A stretch of 26,388 nucleotides of DNA from assembly GCF_036655075.1 (NCBI RefSeq), contig NZ_JAVVQU010000040.1, positions 1-26,388 on the forward strand. The letters are read 5' to 3'. The stretch is from Holtiella sp036655075. Lineage in GTDB: Bacteria; Bacillota; Clostridia; Lachnospirales; Cellulosilyticaceae. The notes below the pieces were generated by a model. The model saw only the letters and a list, made by a program, of their open reading frames with translations. It did no database searches and was not told the origin of the DNA. The translations under genes were made by a program, and so were the position numbers. The first letter of the stretch is position 1, and each line of letters begins with the position of its first letter. Positions 21,671-26,388 of this stretch are shown here, piece by piece.

Positions 21671-22576
21671 ATGTTAGATATTTGTTTACTCGGAACAGGT
21701 GGAATGTTGCCGCTACCAGAACGTTTTTTAACGGCAATGATGGCACGATATAATGGAAGAAAGCTTTTGATAGATTGTGGTGAAGGCACACAAGTCACTA
21801 TGAAAATGTTAGGTTGGGGTTATAAAACTTTAGATATTATATGTTTTACACATTACCATGGAGACCATGTTACAGGATTACCAGGACTACTTTTAACATT
21901 AGGGAATGCCGGTAGAGAAGAACCTTTAACAATTATTGGGCCTCCAGGGCTTAAGAGAATTGTAGATGGACTTACAGTAGTTTGTAGAGACATCACTTTC
22001 CCATTAAATTTAATAGAGTTACCTTATGAAAAGAGTGAGGTTGTTGTTGGAGAGTTCCATATCTCAGCATTACCTGTTCCTCATAAAGTACCATGTTTTG
22101 GATATGTCATAGAAAACAAAAGACAACCAAAGTTTGTAGTAGAAAAAGCACGAGAAAATGAAGTGCCACAAAAGCTTTGGAAAAAGCTTCAATTAGGTGA
22201 GTCTGTACAAGAACAAAATAAGCTGTATACCCCTGATATGGTATTAGGTGAAGATAGAAAAGGCATAAAAGTCGCTTATTGTACAGACTGTAGACCAACA
22301 GAGGATATGGCACACTTTGTAAAAGACTCAGATCTGTTTATCTGTGAAGGCATGTATATAGAAGATGAGATTGAACAAGTGAAAAAATATAAACATATGC
22401 TAAGTAGTGAAGCGGCACAAATAGCCAAAAAGGCAGCGGTCAAAGAACTTTGGCTTACTCACTTTAGCCCAGCAGTACCAAACTCCAAAATAGATGCAAC
22501 AGCTATCTGTGAGATTTTCCCCAATACTATTGCAGGAACAGATAGGATGACAACAACTATAGGGTTTGACGACTAA
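21671..22576 (+). CDS. rnz: Ribonuclease Z
   Basis: A metallo-beta-lactamase-fold endonuclease that trims the 3' trailer of tRNA precursors. The HxHxDH zinc motif HYHGDH is at 61-66. GLPGLLLTLGNAGREEPLTIIGPPGL is the tRNase Z signature stretch. CTDCRPTED and LTHFSPAV provide later zinc ligands. Length 301 matches the bacterial short form. AAAGGAAG precedes the ATG. It heads an operon with an unknown protein gene, tsaD, a PIN/TRAM gene and ispD. The first two recognisable products (Rnz and TsaD) both act on tRNA. Confidence 0.95.
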   Translation: MLDICLLGTGGMLPLPERFLTAMMARYNGRKLLIDCGEGTQVTMKMLGWGYKTLDIICFTHYHGDHVTGLPGLLLTLGNAGREEPLTIIGPPGLKRIVDGLTVVCRDITFPLNLIELPYEKSEVVVGEFHISALPVPHKVPCFGYVIENKRQPKFVVEKARENEVPQKLWKKLQLGESVQEQNKLYTPDMVLGEDRKGIKVAYCTDCRPTEDMAHFVKDSDLFICEGMYIEDEIEQVKKYKHMLSSEAAQIAKKAAVKELWLTHFSPAVPNSKIDATAICEIFPNTIAGTDRMTTTIGFDD

Positions 22577-22597
22577 GGTGTTATAAGAGGGACAAGC

Positions 22598-23173
22598 ATG
22601 AGAAAAGCTCTAGCGGTTTTAATAATGATAAGTGTATGTAGTATATACTTTATAGCGATGAAGAACAGAGATTCTGTAACAGAGGTAAAAAGTATAGATA
22701 TAGAAGAAACGATAGAGGGAGCAAGTACTGTAGCCATTGATGCGATTATTGAGGCCATTGAACGTCAATACCCCGAGACACCAAGGTTACTTATGGAAAT
22801 GAATAATCAAATTATGGAAGTACAGTACAGTGATGATTGGGCCGTAGATAGTGAGGTTGAAAAACAAACACTTTATGCCCTTCGTCTGCTTTTTAGTGAG
22901 GAGTTATTGGCGTTAAATAAGTATGAGAAGCAGTTTGAACATTTGCGCGCTGAACTTATCAAAAATCATGCAGAATCTATATATTTAGAAGGTAGCCAGA
23001 TAGAGAGTATTAACTTTTTGACACCTGATGATGCTTTTGTAGAAGTTTTATATAAAACGACTAAAGGTGCACAAAAAAGGCAATATACTCTAGTTAAAGA
23101 AGATGGCTTATGGAAAATATACAGTTGGAAAGATTTTGAGCTCATGAACGGAGACTCAAATTTGGAGGAATAG
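22598..23173 (+). CDS. Membrane-anchored protein of unknown function, 191 aa
   Basis: Not recognised. An N-terminal hydrophobic segment (about 4-20) with one Cys but no clear lipobox suggests a signal anchor. The rest is extracytoplasmic and acidic. A helical part (about 35-120) is followed by antiparallel-strand-like sequence (DDAFVEVLYKTTKGAQKRQY, TLVKEDGLWKIYSW) resembling NTF2-like folds. It lies 21 bp after rnz and 3 bp before tsaD, firmly inside the operon. A cytoplasmic tRNA role is unlikely for an exported protein. Confidence 0.75.
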   Translation: MRKALAVLIMISVCSIYFIAMKNRDSVTEVKSIDIEETIEGASTVAIDAIIEAIERQYPETPRLLMEMNNQIMEVQYSDDWAVDSEVEKQTLYALRLLFSEELLALNKYEKQFEHLRAELIKNHAESIYLEGSQIESINFLTPDDAFVEVLYKTTKGAQKRQYTLVKEDGLWKIYSWKDFELMNGDSNLEE

Positions 23174-23176
23174 AAA

Positions 23177-24196
23177 ATGAAAGAGACAAAAATACTTGCG
23201 ATAGAAACATCTTGTGATGAAACAGCAGCAGCAATTGTTGTGAATGGTCGTGATGTACGTTCAAATGTGATCTCTACTCAAATAGACTTGCACACTAAGT
23301 TTGGTGGGGTTGTACCAGAGATAGCATCTCGTATGCACGTAGAGAAAATTAACATTGTTATACGTGAAGCATTAGAAAAGGCGAACATGACTTTAGATGA
23401 TATTGATGCAATTGGTGTAACCTATGGACCAGGTTTAGTAGGTGCACTACTTGTAGGTGTAGTAGCAGCTAAAGCAATTGCTTTTAGCAAAAATATACCA
23501 TTAGTAGGTGTACATCATATAGAAGGGCATATTGCAGCCAATTATATAGAAGATAAAACATTAGAACCACCATTTTTATGTTTAGTGGCATCAGGAGGGC
23601 ATACTCATTTAGTGTATGTTCAAGACTATCATACTTATGAGATTATGGGGAAAACCAGAGATGATGCAGCAGGAGAAGCCTACGACAAAGTGGCTCGTGC
23701 AATAGGACTTCCCTATCCGGGGGGACCAAAGATAGACGCACTGAGTAAAGAAGGAAATCCCAAAGCCTTTGCATTCCCTAAGGCAATGATAAGTGATGGA
23801 TATGATTTTAGCTTTAGTGGATTAAAGTCAGCAGTACTGAACTATGTCAATAGTGCGAAGATGAAAGGGGAGGAGCTCCCAGTCGCTGATATTGCAGCAA
23901 GTTTCCAACATACAGTCGTGGAAGTCCTTGTTACTAAGACAATAGCACTTGCAAAAGAAAAAGGTATTACAAAAATAGCATTAGCTGGTGGCGTTGCAGC
24001 TAATAGTGGGCTGCGTGCAGGGATGGAAGAAGCATGTAGAGCAAATGGATTTAGTTTTTCCTATCCAAGCCTTATCTTATGTACTGATAATGCAGCGATG
24101 ATTGGCTCTGCTGCATACTTTGAATATTTAAGAGGTGCACGTGCGGATATGACATTAAATGCAGTGCCAAACTTGCCATTAGGTAAGAAACTATAA
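23177..24196 (+). CDS. tsaD: tRNA N6-threonylcarbamoyladenosine transferase TsaD
   Basis: The catalytic subunit of the t6A complex, transferring the threonylcarbamoyl group from TC-AMP to A37. The ASKHA fold carries IETSCDETAAA near the N-terminus, the metal-binding HIEGH (114-118), ASGGHTHLV (138-146), GEAYDKVARAIGLPYPGGP, and the late metal ligand D304 in CTDNAAM. Length 339 is typical. Its partners TsaE and TsaB are encoded about 20 kb upstream at 2370-3499, not beside it. It starts 3 bp after the previous gene with GGAGGAA immediately upstream. Confidence 0.97.
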   Translation: MKETKILAIETSCDETAAAIVVNGRDVRSNVISTQIDLHTKFGGVVPEIASRMHVEKINIVIREALEKANMTLDDIDAIGVTYGPGLVGALLVGVVAAKAIAFSKNIPLVGVHHIEGHIAANYIEDKTLEPPFLCLVASGGHTHLVYVQDYHTYEIMGKTRDDAAGEAYDKVARAIGLPYPGGPKIDALSKEGNPKAFAFPKAMISDGYDFSFSGLKSAVLNYVNSAKMKGEELPVADIAASFQHTVVEVLVTKTIALAKEKGITKIALAGGVAANSGLRAGMEEACRANGFSFSYPSLILCTDNAAMIGSAAYFEYLRGARADMTLNAVPNLPLGKKL

Positions 24197-24216
24197 TAAG
24201 AGGAGGGGAGTAAACG

Positions 24217-25284
24217 ATGGAGAAAATAATTAAATTTCTAATTTCTGGAATTGTTGCGGGGATTGCATCTATAACAGTAGTAGATTTACAAGAAAAACAG
24301 CTTATTCCCCCTGACTTAGGTAGTAGACTGGAGGGCCCTTTAAAATTTGTGTATGAGTATAAAGAATTTATTGTATTTATAATTGTTTTTGGACTAATGT
24401 TTGTAAGTATAGGGGCACTTGTTGCAAAGAAAATTACACCTAAAATTGAAAATAAATTAGTAAAGGCATCGATGCAAGAGACCTTAATGTATATTATTGG
24501 CTTTGCTATAGGGCTAGGAATTGCTAATCTTGTAGGAAATCCTTTGCTTACGGGACAATCTGATATGATGAATATCCTGTGGGGCATACTTCTTTATTTA
24601 GGTCTAGGCTATATAGGTGTCTATATTGTACACCTTAAAAAAGAAGAGATTAAAGGCTGGTTTACAAAAAAAGATAACAATACATTATGGAGTGCTCCAA
24701 AGATACTAGATACAAGTGTTATTATTGATGGACGTATTTTGGATATTATTAAAACTCAATTTGTAGAAGGTAAGATTATCATTCCTACATTTGTATTAGA
24801 TGAGTTACGTCATATTGCGGATTCATCTGATAAGTTGAAACGTAATCGTGGACGTAGAGGGTTAGATATATTAAATGAAATGAAAAATCTAAAACATCCA
24901 CCTATAGAGGTTATGGATATAGATTTTCGTAATATTAAAGAAGTAGATGTAAAGCTCATCAAATTAGCAGAGCAAATACAAGGAACGGTTGTAACTAATG
25001 ATTTTAATTTAAATAAGGTGGCACAACTACAAAAAGTAACAGTATTAAATATTAATGATTTAAGCAATGCTGTAAAGCCTGTAGTACTTCCAAATGAGGA
25101 AATGGTGGTTACGATTATAAAAGAAGGTAAAGAACAAGAACAAGGAATAGCTTACTTAAATGATGGCACTATGATTGTTGTGGAAAATGGTAGAAAAGCC
25201 GTAGGAGAGATGAAAACAGTACAAGTTACAAGTGTACTTCAAACTTCTGCTGGGCGTATGATCTTTGCTAAGATTATTAAATAA
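24217..25284 (+). CDS. PIN/TRAM-domain membrane protein (YacL-like)
   Basis: Four N-terminal transmembrane helices (about 6-24, 50-70, 88-106, 118-139) precede a cytoplasmic PIN domain and a C-terminal TRAM domain. The PIN acidic residues include D165 (LDTSVIIDGRI), E196 (LDELRHIAD), D217 (RGLDIL) and D262 (TNDFN). The TRAM part (about 289-352) ends VLQTSAGRMIFAKI. The architecture matches Bacillus YacL, usually next to ispD as here. PIN domains are often ribonucleases, but the substrate of this family is unclear. Length 355. Confidence 0.92.
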   Translation: MEKIIKFLISGIVAGIASITVVDLQEKQLIPPDLGSRLEGPLKFVYEYKEFIVFIIVFGLMFVSIGALVAKKITPKIENKLVKASMQETLMYIIGFAIGLGIANLVGNPLLTGQSDMMNILWGILLYLGLGYIGVYIVHLKKEEIKGWFTKKDNNTLWSAPKILDTSVIIDGRILDIIKTQFVEGKIIIPTFVLDELRHIADSSDKLKRNRGRRGLDILNEMKNLKHPPIEVMDIDFRNIKEVDVKLIKLAEQIQGTVVTNDFNLNKVAQLQKVTVLNINDLSNAVKPVVLPNEEMVVTIIKEGKEQEQGIAYLNDGTMIVVENGRKAVGEMKTVQVTSVLQTSAGRMIFAKIIK

Positions 25285-25298
25285 AGGGGTTAGACAAA

Positions 25299-25979
25299 AT
25301 GAATAAAATTGCTGCAGTTATTGTGGCAGGTGGAAGCGGTTCACGTATGGGAACAAAAATAAAAAAACAGTATTTAAAGCTCAAAGGCAAAGAAATACTG
25401 GTTCATACGGTGGAACGCTTTTCCACTATGGCGCAGGTAGATGAAATTATAGTGGTAACCGGTCAAGAAGATATAGAGTACGTAACAGAACTTTTAAAAG
25501 AAACCTATCAGATAGAAAAAGTAAAATGTGTTCTTGCAGGAGGCAAAGAAAGGCAAGACTCTTGCTATAATGGCATTAAGGGTGTGAGCAAAGATATAGA
25601 GTATATTCTCATTCATGATGGGGCAAGGCCTCTTATTAGTGAACAAACTATAAGAAGCAGTATAGAAAAGGTAAAAGAGTATAAAGCATGTATTGTAGCA
25701 GTGCCTGTAAAAGATACTATTAAACAAGTTGATGAAACAGGTAAAGTGATTCATACACCTAAAAGAGAAACTTTGTGGTCTATACAGACACCACAAGTGT
25801 TTGAAAAGAATCTTATCATAGAGGCCTATGAGAAAGCGAAACAAAATCAAGTTATCGCCACAGATGATAGTATGATTGTTGAAGCATTCGGTGAAAACGT
25901 ATATATCGTACAAGGGGAATATACGAATATAAAGATCACTACACCAGAGGACCTTTTACTAGCAGAAAGACTTATTTAA
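25299..25979 (+). CDS. ispD: 2-C-methyl-D-erythritol 4-phosphate cytidylyltransferase IspD
   Basis: A cytoplasmic enzyme joining CTP and methylerythritol 4-phosphate in the MEP isoprenoid pathway. The nucleotide-binding AAVIVAGGSGSRMG (5-18) and the KKQY motif (Lys23), GGKERQDSCYNGI, HDGARPL, VPVKDTIKQV and TPQVF are conserved. Length 226 is standard. It is the last gene of the rnz operon, 14 bp after the PIN/TRAM gene. It supplies the precursors used by prenyltransferases such as the UppS-like gene at the other end of the window. Confidence 0.97.
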   Translation: MNKIAAVIVAGGSGSRMGTKIKKQYLKLKGKEILVHTVERFSTMAQVDEIIVVTGQEDIEYVTELLKETYQIEKVKCVLAGGKERQDSCYNGIKGVSKDIEYILIHDGARPLISEQTIRSSIEKVKEYKACIVAVPVKDTIKQVDETGKVIHTPKRETLWSIQTPQVFEKNLIIEAYEKAKQNQVIATDDSMIVEAFGENVYIVQGEYTNIKITTPEDLLLAERLI

Positions 25980-26041
25980 AGGCAGGTCATGCGTTGATAT
26001 ACTAACGAAATGAAGAAAATGAAAAAAGTTTGAAAAACATG

Positions 26042-26070
26042 TTGACGTATGACAAATGCTATGGTATATT
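26042..26070 (+). promoter_or_regulatory. Upstream promoter of the tRNA cluster
   Basis: TTGACG (26042-26047) and TATATT (26065-26070), 17-bp spacer, with an extended TGG before the -10. Transcription would start about 140 bp before tRNA-Ser. Confidence 0.7.
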
Positions 26071-26090
26071 AATTAAGCGCTAAGGGCGAG

Positions 26091-26150
26091 CAAGCACTTA
26101 AGGCAAAAGTTAAGGACTAAAAGCTTGAATGAAAAGTGAAAAAGTGCTTG
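26091..26150 (+). repeat. Inverted repeat between the tandem tRNA promoters
   Basis: CAAGCACTT (26091-26099) is the exact reverse complement of AAGTGCTTG (26142-26150). The right arm overlaps the -35 box of the downstream promoter. It could form a hairpin in a transcript from the upstream promoter. Confidence 0.45.
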
Positions 26151-26176
26151 ACAAAAATATTAAGAGTTGATAAAAT
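26148..26176 (+). promoter_or_regulatory. Proximal promoter of the tRNA cluster
   Basis: A consensus TTGACA (26148-26153) and TAAAAT (26171-26176), 17-bp spacer, about 45 bp upstream of tRNA-Ser. It is the second of two tandem strong promoters, typical of stable RNA genes. Confidence 0.85.
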
Positions 26177-26220
26177 ACTCTAGTGTCAAGTCGAAGGACA
26201 TGTACACAAACAACATATTT

Positions 26221-26306
26221 GGAGAGGTGTCCGAGCGGTTTAAGGAGCTGGTCTTGAAAACCAGTGACTCCGAAAGGGGCCGTGGGTTCGAATCCCACCC
26301 TCTCCG
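26221..26306 (+). tRNA. tRNA-Ser (anticodon UGA)
   Basis: The acceptor stem GGAGAGG (26221-26227) pairs with CCTCTCC (26299-26305), with discriminator G. The anticodon arm CTGGT-CTTGAAA-ACCAG reads TGA. The variable arm is long, as expected for serine, and the T arm carries GGTTCGAATCC. CCA is not encoded and must be added. Confidence 0.97.
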
Positions 26307-26334
26307 TTAATCCATTAAAATGCAAGATCACTGA

Positions 26335-26388
26335 GGAGAAGTACCCAAGTGGTCGAAGGGGCTCCCCTGGAAAGGGAGTAGGTCGTTA
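26335..26388 (+). tRNA. tRNA-Ser (anticodon GGA), truncated by window end
   Basis: GGAGAAG begins the acceptor stem. The anticodon arm CTCCC-CTGGAAA-GGGAG reads GGA. The sequence stops within the long variable arm, so the 3' half lies outside the window. It follows tRNA-Ser(UGA) by 28 bp in the same cluster. Confidence 0.93.

Noticed and set aside
24072..24587. 171-residue minus-strand open frame
   Set aside because: It overlaps the tsaD end and the PIN/TRAM gene start antisense. The composition mirrors the real genes.
26110..26331. Minus-strand open frame with a VGFEPTAPFGVTGFQ-type sequence
   Set aside because: It is the antisense of tRNA-Ser(UGA), a well-known kind of spurious annotation. 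No ribosome site.
1..26388. Mobile elements, prophage, CRISPR arrays, toxin-antitoxin or defence genes
   Set aside because: No transposase, integrase, spaced direct-repeat array or recognisable defence family was seen on either strand.

Overview
The window is a low-GC Gram-positive (Firmicutes) chromosomal segment, most likely from a Clostridia of the Lachnospiraceae / Cellulosilyticum type. Supporting signs are AT-rich codon use, strong AGGAGG-type ribosome binding sites, sigma-A promoters with 17-bp spacers, an FMN riboswitch before ribU, the cdaA-cdaR-glmM block, TTG and GTG starts, and a PIN/TRAM membrane protein next to ispD. The genus is inferred from gene content and not tested. No phage, transposase, integrase or CRISPR array is visible. 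This is core chromosome with a few accessory insertions.

Layout. 1-940 (minus): a small zinc-ribbon protein gene followed by a divergent cis-prenyltransferase (UppS-like) gene. 1104-2165: promoter, FMN riboswitch, intrinsic terminator and ribU (riboflavin uptake). 2309-3979: tsaE-tsaB-rimI operon (tRNA t6A synthesis and an N-acetyltransferase). 3990-5910 (minus): a YjeM-like APC transporter and an unknown 117-residue protein. 6088-6645: an unknown 185-residue protein, convergent with a broken FAD oxidoreductase gene (6642-7566, minus). 7670-8950: proA. 9108-12124: a DeoR-type regulator divergent from an OPA-family organophosphate transporter and a PhnP-like metallo-hydrolase, probably a small phospho-compound uptake and hydrolysis module.

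12311-14938: an operon of a DUF4015 (putative glycosidase) membrane-anchored protein and two unknown membrane proteins. It is closed by a strong terminator. 15091-18811: cdaA (c-di-AMP synthase), cdaR and glmM, linking c-di-AMP signalling to cell-wall precursor supply. 18936-20030: an unknown secreted or anchored helical protein. 20270-21208: rnhC. 21328-21561: a small zinc-binding protein. 21671-25979: a tight operon rnz, unknown anchored protein, tsaD, PIN/TRAM membrane protein, ispD (gaps of 3 to 21 bp, no internal terminators). 26042-26388: tandem promoters and the start of a serine tRNA cluster (tRNA-Ser UGA, then tRNA-Ser GGA cut by the window edge).

Most genes are housekeeping. The best candidates for something undescribed are the DeoR / OPA transporter / PhnP-like cluster with its repeat-rich intergenic operator region, the two membrane proteins upstream of the c-di-AMP genes, and the UppS paralogue with altered active-site residues.
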